Assembly (NCBI RefSeq): GCF_001427025.1
Contig: NZ_LMGA01000001.1
Location: 3,089,715-3,153,714, forward strand
Direction: 5' to 3'
DNA: 64,000 bases
Source: Mesorhizobium sp. Root554
GTDB taxonomy: Bacteria; Pseudomonadota; Alphaproteobacteria; Rhizobiales; Rhizobiaceae
Position 1 is the first letter of the stretch; every line of letters starts with the position of its first letter. The translations under genes and the position numbers were made by a program. A model generated the notes under the pieces. It ran no database searches and was not told the DNA's origin. It saw only the letters and a list, made by a program, of their open reading frames with translations. Of this stretch, positions 1 through 10,567 are shown piece by piece.

Positions 1-2454
<2,454 letters not shown>

Positions 2455-2467
2455 TCGCCGGGGCGCT

Positions 2468-3262
2468 CTATTTGACGAACGCCTTGCCAAGCCCCATGGC
2501 GCGCTCGACGATCATGATGACGCCGAGCGTCAAGAGGATCAGCAGGACGGATGCGGCGGCGACCAGCGGATCGGCCTGGTTGAACACGTAATTGTACAGT
2601 TCCACGGGCAGCGTGCTGATGCGCGGGCCGGTCAGGAACAGCGTAATCACCACTTCGTCGAAACTGACGAGGAAGCAGAGCGCGGATGCCGCGACAATGC
2701 CGGGCGTCAGCATCGGCAACGTGACGCGGAAGAAGACCGTCAGCGGTTTCGCGCCCAATGTCCGGGCGGCTTCCTCGCAGGCGCGGTCCTGCGTGCCCAG
2801 CGAAACAGCCAGCACGCGCAGCGCATAGGGCAGTGTCACCACCAGATGGGCGAGCACCAGCCCTTGCATCGTCGCCAGCAGGCCGAAGGAAGCAAAGACG
2901 ATCAGGATCGCCAGGCCGAGCACGATCGTCGGCAGAAGCAGTGGCGCGGTGAACAGGTTGAACAGGAACTCCTTGCCGAAGAAACTGGTCCGCGTCATCG
3001 TCCAGGCAGCGGGCACCGCGATCACGATGGACAGGATGGTGACGACGACAGCCAGCGTCAGGCTGGTCCAGAACGCCTTCAGCATGACGGTGTTCTGGAA
3101 CAGGGCCGTATACCAGCGGGTCGACCAGAAGCTGGGCGGAAACTGCAGCACCTGATCGCCGGAGAAGGAGATCGGGAAGACCAGGATCACCGGCGCCAGG
3201 AGATAGAGGAACAGCACCAGCACGAGGACGCGCATCGGCCACGAGGTCTTGTGGATTTCCAT
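2468..3262 (-). CDS. ABC transporter permease, PotC-like
   Basis: This inner-membrane permease of about 264 residues belongs to the spermidine/putrescine/iron type (BPD_transp_1). It has a first membrane helix near residues 10-30, several further helices, and an EEAARTLGA coupling-loop sequence that contacts the ATPase. It is the last gene of the operon running leftward from 7851. Two ATG codons stand in tandem (3265 and 3262). A GGAGG ribosome site at 3268-3272 lies 5 bases from the second, which I chose; the first would be only 2 bases away. The substrate is not evident: the PotABCD family carries polyamines, opines, amino-acid derivatives and metals, and the neighbouring nitrilase suggests a nitrogenous compound (inference). 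Confidence 0.9.
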   Translation of the reverse strand: MEIHKTSWPMRVLVLVLFLYLLAPVILVFPISFSGDQVLQFPPSFWSTRWYTALFQNTVMLKAFWTSLTLAVVVTILSIVIAVPAAWTMTRTSFFGKEFLFNLFTAPLLLPTIVLGLAILIVFASFGLLATMQGLVLAHLVVTLPYALRVLAVSLGTQDRACEEAARTLGAKPLTVFFRVTLPMLTPGIVAASALCFLVSFDEVVITLFLTGPRISTLPVELYNYVFNQADPLVAAASVLLILLTLGVIMIVERAMGLGKAFVK

Positions 3263-3272
3263 CATGACCTCC

Positions 3273-4139
3273 TCAATCCAGCCGCCGCAGCACGACGGAA
3301 TAAGCCCAGAGCGCCGCGCCGAAGACGATCAGGACCAGGATCGACAGGGTCGAGGCCAGCGGCCAGTTCAGGGTGACGATGGCCTGGTCGTAGATTTCCG
3401 TGGCCAGCAGGAAGACGCGGCCGCCGCCCATCAGCTTGGGCGTGATGAAGGACGAAACGGCCAGCACGAAGCAAAGGAGGCAGCCAAGCGCGATGCCGGG
3501 CAGCGTCAATGGCAGGATGATCTTCCAGAATGTCCGCGAAGGGGTCGCCCCAAGCGTGCGCGCTGCCTCCTCGACGCGCGGATCGAGCCGTCCGAAGCCG
3601 GCCATCAGCGCCAGGATCATATAGGGCATGAGGATCTCGGTCAGGCCGATGAAAACGCCCTTGATGTTGAACATCAGGCTCGGCGCCGGCAGTCCGACAT
3701 ACCTCAGGAAGCTCAGCACCGGCCCGTTGTCGGTCAAAAGCGCGATCCAGCCATAGGTGCGCACGACCGCCGAAGTCAGCAGTGGCGAGATCACCAGTAC
3801 GGTCAGGAAAGTCTTCCACGACCCGGTCGATCGATGAAGATAGAGCGCGATCGGATAGGAGACGACGAGCGTCGTCAGCGTGATCGCCAGGCTGATCCAT
3901 ACCGAATTGAAGATGAGTTCGAGGTAGAACGGATCGCGCAGCAGACCGGTCCAGTTCTCCCAGGTGAAGACATCGGCGATGCCGCCGCCGGCGGTCGACT
4001 GGTTGAAGGAATAGCGCGCCAGGTTAAGCACCGGCAGGATGAAGCCGATCGCGTTGATCAGCGCGATCGGAAGAAGCAGCACGATGGCCAGCTCGCCGGA
4101 GCGCCATGTGCGCGGAGCCGTCTCGGCCGCGGCGTTCAT
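3273..4139 (-). CDS. ABC transporter permease, PotB-like
   Basis: This is the second inner-membrane subunit, 288 residues, of the same importer. A short cytoplasmic N-terminus is followed by a helix near residues 18-38 (VLLLPIALINAIGFILPVL) and five or so more helices, with the coupling motif EEAARTLGATPSRTFWKI in the last third. The start overlaps the stop of the upstream ATPase gene by 4 bases (4136-4139), and its stop is a few bases from the next permease, so the three genes are surely co-transcribed and translationally coupled. Family recognition is from the overall PotB pattern. The cargo cannot be read from the permease alone. Confidence 0.9.
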   Translation of the reverse strand: MNAAAETAPRTWRSGELAIVLLLPIALINAIGFILPVLNLARYSFNQSTAGGGIADVFTWENWTGLLRDPFYLELIFNSVWISLAITLTTLVVSYPIALYLHRSTGSWKTFLTVLVISPLLTSAVVRTYGWIALLTDNGPVLSFLRYVGLPAPSLMFNIKGVFIGLTEILMPYMILALMAGFGRLDPRVEEAARTLGATPSRTFWKIILPLTLPGIALGCLLCFVLAVSSFITPKLMGGGRVFLLATEIYDQAIVTLNWPLASTLSILVLIVFGAALWAYSVVLRRLD

Positions 4140-5224
4140 TGGTCTTTGTCCGGATAGATCAGCGTGTCCCCGGCCGACCAGGCGAGGCTGACGGTGTCGC
4201 CGGCCGCGAAGGGGGGTGCGCAGCGCCGCGTCGCTTCCTCGATCATGATCTCATCGCCGCCGACGCGCACGCCATATTGGACAAGATCGCCGATGAAGGT
4301 CACGCTGGCGATCTCGCCTTGCACGAGGTTGCCGCCTTCAGCTGCCTTGCCTGCGCCGGCAGGCTGCATGGCGATGCGATGCGGCCTGACCAGAACCTCC
4401 ACCTTGCCCGGTTCAAGCTTTGCGGAACTGGTCAGTTGCTGCCCGGCCGCGCTCAGGTTCCCCTGCGCATCGACAGTGCCTTTCAGCCGGTTGGTCCGCC
4501 CGACGAAATTGGCGACGAAGGCGGTCGCCGGCTTTTCGTAGATTTCGGTCGGCGTGCCGAACTGCTCCACCCGTCCGTTGCGCATGACGACGATCCGATC
4601 GCACATCGATAAGGCCTCGACCTGGTCGTGGGTGACGAAGACGGCGGTGATGCCGCTCGCCTGCTGCAACGCCCTGATCTGCACGCGCATCTCGTCGCGC
4701 AGCTTGGCGTCGAGATTGGACAGCGGCTCGTCGAGAAGCAGGATGGAGGGCTGGATGACCAGCGCCCGCGCCAGCGCCACCCGCTGCTGCTGGCCGCCCG
4801 ACAATTCCTTCGGCTTGCGCCCGGCCAGATGGCCGAGCTGGACCATGTCGAGCGCCGCCTTGGTGCGGGCGGCAATCTCGCCGGCGGCGAGATTCCGCAT
4901 CTTGAGGCCGAACTGGACGTTGCGGCTTACATCCATGTGCGGGAACAGGGCATAGCTCTGGAAAACCATGCCCATGTCGCGGTCGTGGATTGGCAGCGCT
5001 GTGATGTCACGGCCGCCGACATGGATGCGGCCGTGCGAAGGCGTGATCAGGCCCGCGATCATCCTGAGCGTGGTGGTCTTGCCGCAGCCCGAAGGGCCGA
5101 GGAAGGCGACCATCTCGCCCTTGCGGACCGACAGGTCGAGCGAGGGGATGACATTGACGGAGCCGAAGCTCACGCCAATGTTCTCCAGTCTGAGATGATC
5201 TTCCTTGGCGGTCGAAACGGTCAC
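4136..5224 (-). CDS. ABC transporter ATP-binding protein, PotA-like
   Basis: This cytoplasmic ATPase of 362 residues powers the PotABCD-type importer. Walker A is GPSGCGKTT near residues 43-51, the Q-loop is in MVFQSYALFPHM, the signature is LSGGQQQRVALARAL, Walker B is ILLLDEPLSN, and the switch histidine is in VTHDQVEA. A C-terminal TOBE domain (about residues 270-360) is the regulatory part of this family. I chose the GTG start at 5224 because GGGAG lies at 5231-5235, 6 bases upstream. A longer frame to 5296 would add residues unlike the family and has no visible ribosome site. The gene lies 38 bases after the binding-protein gene and overlaps the next permease. Confidence 0.93.
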   Translation of the reverse strand: MTVSTAKEDHLRLENIGVSFGSVNVIPSLDLSVRKGEMVAFLGPSGCGKTTTLRMIAGLITPSHGRIHVGGRDITALPIHDRDMGMVFQSYALFPHMDVSRNVQFGLKMRNLAAGEIAARTKAALDMVQLGHLAGRKPKELSGGQQQRVALARALVIQPSILLLDEPLSNLDAKLRDEMRVQIRALQQASGITAVFVTHDQVEALSMCDRIVVMRNGRVEQFGTPTEIYEKPATAFVANFVGRTNRLKGTVDAQGNLSAAGQQLTSSAKLEPGKVEVLVRPHRIAMQPAGAGKAAEGGNLVQGEIASVTFIGDLVQYGVRVGGDEIMIEEATRRCAPPFAAGDTVSLAWSAGDTLIYPDKDQ

Positions 5225-5262
5225 GGCAATCTCCCTTTGCCCGGATCGTGAACCAACCGGAA

Positions 5263-6321
5263 TCAACGGCTGAGCGGAATAATGCGCCGGCGCCACTGCT
5301 CGGTGATGGCATCCCGGATCTTTGCCACCTCAAGCCAGTTGATGTCGATCATCTGGTCCATCGAGCCCGCCGCCGTCCGCTCGATCGCTTCCTTGGAGAT
5401 CAGCGGCGCTGCCTTCGAATTGGTCGGCGCGTAGAACATCGCCTGGGTAAAGGCAGCCTGGGCTTCCGGGCTCAGCGCATAGTCGACGAACTTCTTGGCG
5501 CTTTCGCTGGCAGGGCCGCCCTTGACCAGACCGATGACGTTGATCTGGAAGCCGCTGCCTTCCTTCGGCAAAACCACGCCGAGCTTGCCGCCGGACAGGT
5601 CGGCATAGACCTGGGCGCGGGCATTCCAGCCGATGCCGATCGAGGCCGTGCCGCTGGAGATCGGCTGGTAGACATCGGGACGCGGGTCCCAGGTCTGGAC
5701 ATTGGGCGCCAGTGCTTCGAGCTTCTTGAGGCCGGGTTCCACCGTCTCGGTATAGTTGGTTCCGCCGGCCATCTTGTTGGCGATGATGGTAAGCGTCGTG
5801 CCCTGGATGTCCGGCACCGCCGGTATCGAAACCTGCTTGGCGTAGGTCTTGTCCCACAGGGCTTCCCATGAATCAGGCGCCTGCTTGATCTTGCCGGTGT
5901 TGTAGAGAAGCACGAGGTTGTCAAAGGTGACGCCGACTGCGTTGACGCCGGCAATTCTGGCCTGCGGGTAAAGGTCGGCGATATGCTTGGAAACGCTTTC
6001 GTCCATCGGCGCGAACAGGCCTTCGCCGGTGGCAGCCTTGGCGACCGAAACGTCAAGGATGGCTGCATCGATCTGCGGGGCGCTGGCCTGCGCGCGCAGT
6101 GTGCCAAGCGTCTGCGCGGAATTGGGCATCGGGTAGAATTCGACGGTGATGTCGGGATTGGCCTTCATGAAAGGCTCGACCACGGCCTTCACGTAATTTT
6201 CCTGGAAGATACCGGCATAGCCGGCGACGACCACATTGTCGGCCATGGCGGTTCCGGCCGTCAGCATCGACAGCGACAGGGCGACGATGCCTGCCCCGAA
6301 GGCGCGTTTCATTTTAGTCAT
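5263..6321 (-). CDS. Extracellular solute-binding protein, PotD-like
   Basis: This periplasmic binding protein of about 352 residues delivers cargo to the PotABC-type permease complex encoded downstream. A Sec signal peptide is clear: MTKMKRAFGAG, a hydrophobic core IVALSLSMLTA, and a cleavage site after TAMA. The mature part starts DNVVVAGYAGIFQENY, typical of spermidine/putrescine and iron-type binding proteins. The start at 6321 is chosen from AGGAG at 6329-6333, 7 bases upstream; a longer open frame upstream encodes the end of the neighbouring gene in another phase. The ligand is unknown. The GTASIGIGWNARAQVY segment resembles the ligand-cleft part of family members that bind opines or polyamines, but this is only a resemblance. 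Confidence 0.9.
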   Translation of the reverse strand: MTKMKRAFGAGIVALSLSMLTAGTAMADNVVVAGYAGIFQENYVKAVVEPFMKANPDITVEFYPMPNSAQTLGTLRAQASAPQIDAAILDVSVAKAATGEGLFAPMDESVSKHIADLYPQARIAGVNAVGVTFDNLVLLYNTGKIKQAPDSWEALWDKTYAKQVSIPAVPDIQGTTLTIIANKMAGGTNYTETVEPGLKKLEALAPNVQTWDPRPDVYQPISSGTASIGIGWNARAQVYADLSGGKLGVVLPKEGSGFQINVIGLVKGGPASESAKKFVDYALSPEAQAAFTQAMFYAPTNSKAAPLISKEAIERTAAGSMDQMIDINWLEVAKIRDAITEQWRRRIIPLSR

Positions 6322-6370
6322 TGATCTTCTCCTCTTGAATGAACGTTCCCTGTTCTTGTTTTTATGCGTC

Positions 6371-7036
6371 TTATGCCGCCCGGGATGCCTCCACCAACCG
6401 GGTAGCGCCGGAAATGTCCGGCAGTTTCTCGCCATTGCGCAGGCGCTCGAGCAAAACGAGTTCGTTCTGCTGCATGCCGATGGCCTTGTCGGCGGCCCAC
6501 TCGGCCTGGTCGGGAGCCAGCACCACGATGCCGCTTTCGTCGGCGATGATGGCGTCGCCCGGATTGACGATCTGGCCGCCGACGGAGACCGGAACGTTGA
6601 TGGCGCCTTCGAGCCCGAGGATCTTGGTGGTGATGGGGGAAGGACCACGGCACCACATCGGCAGGTCGACCCGGCGGATTTCGGAGAAATCGGTCGCCGG
6701 CCCGTCGATGACGGCGCCGACTATGCCGCCGAGCTTCATCGAATGGGTGACGACGCCGCCCCAGCAGGCGTGCTTGTCGTCGCCGCAGCGGTCGACGACG
6801 ACGAAATCGCCGGGCCGCACCAGCTTGGTCAGATAGTGCAGGATGGTCGAGTCCGCATGGGGCAGGCGCACGGTGACGGCGGTGCCGCCGATGCGCTTTT
6901 CAGGCAGCACGGCGCGCAATTCGCGGTCCATGAAGCCGGAATGCAGGAAGTGGCCGACCGTCGCGGTCTCGACCTGTTCCATCTTCTTGATCAGTTCCGG
7001 AGCGATCTGCTTCGGCATTGGATTGACGACGAACAT
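6371..7036 (-). CDS. RraA family protein, probable aldolase/decarboxylase
   Basis: The product, 221 residues, belongs to the RraA/HMG-aldolase fold. Members include 4-hydroxy-4-methyl-2-oxoglutarate aldolase and oxaloacetate decarboxylases, with RNase E regulator a minority function. Family features seen are GDFVVVDRCGDDKHACWGGVVTHSMKLGG in the middle and GAVIDGPATD, which carry the metal and substrate contacts (a G...D-R-type signature). ATG at 7036 is preceded by GAGGAG about 7 bases away. The gene lies 11 bases after the nitrilase stop and 49 bases before the binding-protein start, inside a transporter operon, so a catabolic lyase acting on a small keto acid is more likely than an RNase regulator. 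The exact substrate cannot be told. Confidence 0.85.
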   Translation of the reverse strand: MFVVNPMPKQIAPELIKKMEQVETATVGHFLHSGFMDRELRAVLPEKRIGGTAVTVRLPHADSTILHYLTKLVRPGDFVVVDRCGDDKHACWGGVVTHSMKLGGIVGAVIDGPATDFSEIRRVDLPMWCRGPSPITTKILGLEGAINVPVSVGGQIVNPGDAIIADESGIVVLAPDQAEWAADKAIGMQQNELVLLERLRNGEKLPDISGATRLVEASRAA

Positions 7037-7047
7037 TCGACCGCTCC

Positions 7048-7851
7048 TCAGATGACGTGATGCTGCGCGACGGGCACATCGGCGCGGACCTTGGAGATGC
7101 GGTCCATGTCGAGCTTCGCCGTCGTCGTTCCGACGCCATCGGAACATTGCGCGACCATGTGGCCCCATGGATCGATGACCATCGAATGGCCCCAGCACCA
7201 TTTCTTGCCGTCTGCATGCGCGCCGGTCTGGCCGACTGCGACGAAATAAGTCTGCGTTTCGATGGCGCGTGCGCGCGCCAGGACTTCCCAGTGATCCTTG
7301 CCGGTCATCAGCGTGAAGGCGGCGGGAAGCACGATAACGTCGGCGCCCTTGTCGCGCAGCGCGCGGAACAGCTCCGGGAAACGGATATCGTAGCAGATGG
7401 CGCAACCGACCGTGGCGTCGCCCACCTTGTAGGTCACCACGTCTTCGCCGCGGCTGATCGTGTCGGACTCGCGGTAGGAGACGCCGCCGGGCGTATCGAC
7501 GTCGAACAGATGCATCTTGCGATACTTGGCGATTTCCGTGCCGTCGGGGCTGAAGACGACCGATGCGTTGAAATGGTTGTTGCCCTGCTTTTCGACCATC
7601 GAGCCGGCATGCAGGGTGACGTTGAGTTCCTTGGCCAGCGCCGCCATGCGCTGATAGACGGGGCCGTCGGGGAAGCTTTCACCGCTGCCGTGGACGGCGT
7701 CGCGGCCCTCGCCGAGGAAAGCGAAATATTCGGGCAGCACCACGAGGTCCGGCTGCTCCTCGGCCACCACTTCGCGCACCATCCGCTCCGCCTCGTCGAG
7801 GTTTTTGGCCTTGTCCGAATCGGAATTCATCTGAACGACACTGATCTTCAT
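7048..7851 (-). CDS. Carbon-nitrogen hydrolase (nitrilase superfamily)
   Basis: This cytoplasmic amidase/nitrilase-type enzyme, 267 residues, hydrolyses a C-N bond of an amide, nitrile or carbamoyl compound. The catalytic triad is complete: Glu41 in VVLPEYFAF, Lys112 in YRKMHLFDVD, and Cys153 in GCAICYDIRFPE. The YRKMHLFDVD and CYDIRFPE forms are typical of the omega-amidase/NIT branch. I chose ATG 7851 because GGAGG at 7858-7862 is 6 bases upstream; an ATG at 7857 directly abuts that site. It is the first gene of the leftward operon (nitrilase, RraA, ABC importer), which suggests that the imported compound is an amide or is made into one (inference). Confidence 0.9.
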   Translation of the reverse strand: MKISVVQMNSDSDKAKNLDEAERMVREVVAEEQPDLVVLPEYFAFLGEGRDAVHGSGESFPDGPVYQRMAALAKELNVTLHAGSMVEKQGNNHFNASVVFSPDGTEIAKYRKMHLFDVDTPGGVSYRESDTISRGEDVVTYKVGDATVGCAICYDIRFPELFRALRDKGADVIVLPAAFTLMTGKDHWEVLARARAIETQTYFVAVGQTGAHADGKKWCWGHSMVIDPWGHMVAQCSDGVGTTTAKLDMDRISKVRADVPVAQHHVI

Positions 7852-7919
7852 CGACATCCTCCGCGTCTCGTGTTGACGCATCGTCATGGGGAAGACGCGA
7901 TCTGACAAACGACAAAGAA

Positions 7920-7935
7920 TTATCGTTCGCGATAA
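7920..7935. promoter_or_regulatory. Palindrome TTATCG-N4-CGATAA, candidate LysR-type operator
   Basis: A perfect 6-4-6 inverted repeat lies in the 98-base gap between the LysR stop (7950) and the nitrilase start (7851), about 70 bases upstream of the latter. Its size and T/A outer bases suit a LysR-type binding box. The adjacent LysR protein is the obvious candidate, but binding is inferred only from position. Confidence 0.5.
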
Positions 7936-7949
7936 GAAAAACTTGTGAT

Positions 7950-8855
7950 CTACGCGAAGGGCAAAACGGTCCTGGGCGGCTGATAGGAGGCTTCACGCGC
8001 GATGACCGAAAGGATTGAAGGCACGAGGTTTTCCGGGTCGTCGGCGTAGACGGCGTGGAGCTTCAGCGCCGGGAAACGGGGCGTGATCGACAGCACTTCC
8101 AGTGCTCCACGCTGGATCAACGGCTGGATCATCGGTGACGGCAGCAGGGCGATGCCGACGCCGTCGCAGGCCAGGCGCGACATCGCCGACAGCGAGTTCG
8201 AGTTGGAAATGACCGGCGGCGCGATGCCTCGTTCCTCGAACTGGCGCAGCAGCCAGATATGCGGCACGCTGTTGCGGGAGAAGGTGAGCACCGGATAGGG
8301 CGCCAGATCCTCCAGCGTCAGCCGCTTGTCCGAGAGCCCGAAGGACGGCGCCGCCACCCACACGCATTCCATGGCGTTCAGATCGATGTTCTTCAACCCG
8401 GCGCGCAGCACCGGACCCATGACCAGCGCGAGGTCCAGCCGACGCTCGCCGATCTCGCGGGCGATGGCCAGAGAAGTATCGACGTTCAGATCGATGCTGA
8501 GCGACGGGAAGCGCTCCTTGGTCATCTCGATGAAGCGCGGCAGCCAGGCGTGAACGATGGAATCGATCGTCCCGATGGACACGGTCGCCCGCAGCTGCTC
8601 GGGATTTCCGATCGACACCTTGAAATTGGTCGCGGCCCGCAAAAGCTCTTCCGCCGGCTGGATGGCGCGCTGGCCGATGCTCGACAGCCTCACGCCGCCG
8701 GCGACGCGCTCGAACAGTTCGCAGCCCATTTCCGCCTCGAGGCTGGCGATGCGGTTGGAGACCGCGGCCTGTGTCGCATTCAGCCGCTCCGCCGCCGCGC
8801 GAAAACTTCCCAGGCGCGCCACCCAGACGAATGTTTCGACGAAACGGATATTCAT
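7950..8855 (-). CDS. LysR family transcriptional regulator
   Basis: This DNA-binding regulator of 301 residues has the classic LysR layout. An N-terminal winged helix-turn-helix covers about residues 1-60 (FVETFVWVARLGSFRAAAERLNATQAAVSNRIASLEAEMGCELF, quoted here in parts: the recognition region is TQAAVSNRIASLE). A periplasmic-binding-like effector domain follows from about residue 90 (TVSIGTIDSIVHAWLPRF). It is transcribed in the same direction as the nitrilase-RraA-ABC genes that follow 98 bases downstream, and head-to-head with the carbohydrate ABC operon starting at 9176, so it could control either. The palindrome at 7920-7935 favours the leftward operon. The inducer is unknown. Confidence 0.9.
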   Translation of the reverse strand: MNIRFVETFVWVARLGSFRAAAERLNATQAAVSNRIASLEAEMGCELFERVAGGVRLSSIGQRAIQPAEELLRAATNFKVSIGNPEQLRATVSIGTIDSIVHAWLPRFIEMTKERFPSLSIDLNVDTSLAIAREIGERRLDLALVMGPVLRAGLKNIDLNAMECVWVAAPSFGLSDKRLTLEDLAPYPVLTFSRNSVPHIWLLRQFEERGIAPPVISNSNSLSAMSRLACDGVGIALLPSPMIQPLIQRGALEVLSITPRFPALKLHAVYADDPENLVPSILSVIAREASYQPPRTVLPFA

Positions 8856-8988
8856 GGCGGCAGTGCCCCAGATTTTCGCCTCCAGCGTAACAGCCGAGCA
8901 GCACGGTCCTCAAGCACAGGGCAATGGCGAAACGGCGCATTGTAACGATCTTTGGAAAAGTCATCGCCTGTGCGGCCGGTTGCCGAAG

Positions 8989-9007
8989 CTAATTTCTACA
9001 AGATTAG
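8989..9007. promoter_or_regulatory. Dyad CTAAT-N9-ATTAG in divergent intergenic region
   Basis: The gap of 320 bases between the lysR start (8855) and the binding-protein gene (9176) holds this small A/T-rich dyad with LysR-box-like spacing, 134 bases upstream of lysR. It could be an autoregulatory site. The arms are only 5 bases long, so chance is possible. Apart from this and the promoter/operator near 9104-9124, nothing recognisable lies in the gap. Confidence 0.3.
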
Positions 9008-9103
9008 TAGAGTTCGCAATCAAATGCGCTCGCAACACCGCCCCGACGATGGCTTCATTCAAACCAGCGAAACAAGGAGCGAGACACGCATCGTGAGTAA
9101 AAG

Positions 9104-9124
9104 TTATAACATGCTTGACATGTC
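9104..9124 (+). promoter_or_regulatory. Candidate -10 box and operator TGACATGTCA for the ABC/sulfatase operon
   Basis: A TATAAC -10-like hexamer (9104-9109) is followed by a perfect 10-base palindrome TGACATGTCA (9115-9124), placed where transcription would begin and 51 bases before the binding-protein start. A repressor bound there would block initiation. The GntR/UTRA protein encoded at 13390-14169 in the same operon is the natural candidate. No good -35 is visible, so this remains a proposal. Confidence 0.4.
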
Positions 9125-9175
9125 AGAACATATTAGCCATTTTTCGCCAGTCACGTCGTGAGAAGGGAGGCTCTG

Positions 9176-10567
9176 ATGGACACTTTCAAGCTGAATAGAC
9201 GCCGCGTTCTGGCCGGCATTGCCGGCTCGGCAACTGGCATCCTGGCGATGCCGTATCTCACCCGTTCTGCCTTTGCTCAGGACGCCGATCTGGCGCCATA
9301 CCAGTCGGCAAAGCTGGATTGGCGCCAGGCCGAAGGGCAGAACATCACCGTGGCGGTCATCCCCGCCGGCTATTTCGACAATCTGGTCGCGCTGGCCCCG
9401 CAGTTCCAGGCGCTGACCGGCATCAATGTCCGCTTCGAGAAGGTGCCGCCTGCCCAGATCCGGCAGAAGGCCGTTCTCGATCTTACATCCGGCACCGGTA
9501 CCTATGCGACCCATGCCGCCGATCCGATGTACTACCCGCTCTACGCCGCCAATGGCTGGGTCGAGGACCTGACGCCATACCTTGAAGACCCGAACCTCAC
9601 CGACAAGGCCTGGTTCAAGCCTGAGGACATCGTTCCGGCCTGGACAGCCGCCAACACCATCGACGGCAAGCTCTATGGCGTTCCTTACGATGGCGAGGTC
9701 ACGCTCCAGGTCTTGCGCAAGGATCTGCTGGATTCCAAGGGTCTGAAGCCGGCTGACGATATGGAAACCTTCATCGCCAACGCCAAGGCGTTGCACGATC
9801 CGAACAACCGTCTATGGGGTACGGCGCTGCGCGGTCTGGCTGGCGCAGGGCAGAACATCTACATCTATTCGTCGATCTTCCGCGAGTTCGGCGGCGACTG
9901 GCTGCCGGGCGGCAAGCTGACCGTCAACAGCCCCGAGGCGGAGGCCGCGCTCGCCTGGTATGTCGACACCATGAAGACCTACGCACCGTCCGCCGCGCAG
10001 AACTGGAACTGGCCGGATATCGCCGACGCCTTCTCGCAAGGCACGCTGGCGAGCTACATCGATGCGCATTCCTCGGCCTCCGTGGTCAACAATCCGGAGA
10101 AGTCGCAGGTCATCGGCAAGGTCACCTATGCCCGCTGGCCGAAAGGGCCGTCCGGCAAGCGGGTCTCCTCGATCTGGAACTGGGGCTTCCCCATCAATGC
10201 CAAGTTGACCGACGAGCAGAAGAAGGCGACCTGGCTGTTCATCCAGTGGGCCGCCAGCCCGGAGACGCAGATCCGTACGTCCTACAAGTTCACCGGGCCT
10301 TCGAAGCGCTCCGGCGTCAACCGGCTCTCGCTGTGGGAGGACAAGGGCTACATCGATACGGTCAGCAAGTTCGGCGACAATTTCGTCGAGGCGACGCTGA
10401 CCGCGCTCAAGGAAGATACCGATGTCGACTGGCGGCCGCGCGTTCCGCAATGGCCCGGCATCGGCGATGTCGTCGCGACGGCCGTGGCCTCTGCACTGGC
10501 CGGCCAATCGACGCCCAAGGCGGCGCTCGACGCGGCGCAGGAGCGCGTTGCCTCGATGATGCAGTGA
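9176..10567 (+). CDS. ABC transporter extracellular solute-binding protein (family 1)
   Basis: This periplasmic carbohydrate-type binding protein of 463 residues is the first gene of the plus-strand operon. The N-terminus has a twin-arginine-like signal, LNRRRVLAGIAGSATGILAMP, with cleavage probably after AFA. Export by Tat rather than Sec is plausible. The mature part follows the family-1 (UgpB/MalE-like) pattern, including YDGEVTLQVLRKDLL and SIWNWGFPINAK. ATG 9176 is chosen from AAGGGAGG at 9163-9170, 5 bases upstream. The stop overlaps the next start by one base. The cargo is likely a sugar or polyol, perhaps a sulfated one because a sulfatase closes the operon (inference). Confidence 0.92.
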   Translation: MDTFKLNRRRVLAGIAGSATGILAMPYLTRSAFAQDADLAPYQSAKLDWRQAEGQNITVAVIPAGYFDNLVALAPQFQALTGINVRFEKVPPAQIRQKAVLDLTSGTGTYATHAADPMYYPLYAANGWVEDLTPYLEDPNLTDKAWFKPEDIVPAWTAANTIDGKLYGVPYDGEVTLQVLRKDLLDSKGLKPADDMETFIANAKALHDPNNRLWGTALRGLAGAGQNIYIYSSIFREFGGDWLPGGKLTVNSPEAEAALAWYVDTMKTYAPSAAQNWNWPDIADAFSQGTLASYIDAHSSASVVNNPEKSQVIGKVTYARWPKGPSGKRVSSIWNWGFPINAKLTDEQKKATWLFIQWAASPETQIRTSYKFTGPSKRSGVNRLSLWEDKGYIDTVSKFGDNFVEATLTALKEDTDVDWRPRVPQWPGIGDVVATAVASALAGQSTPKAALDAAQERVASMMQ

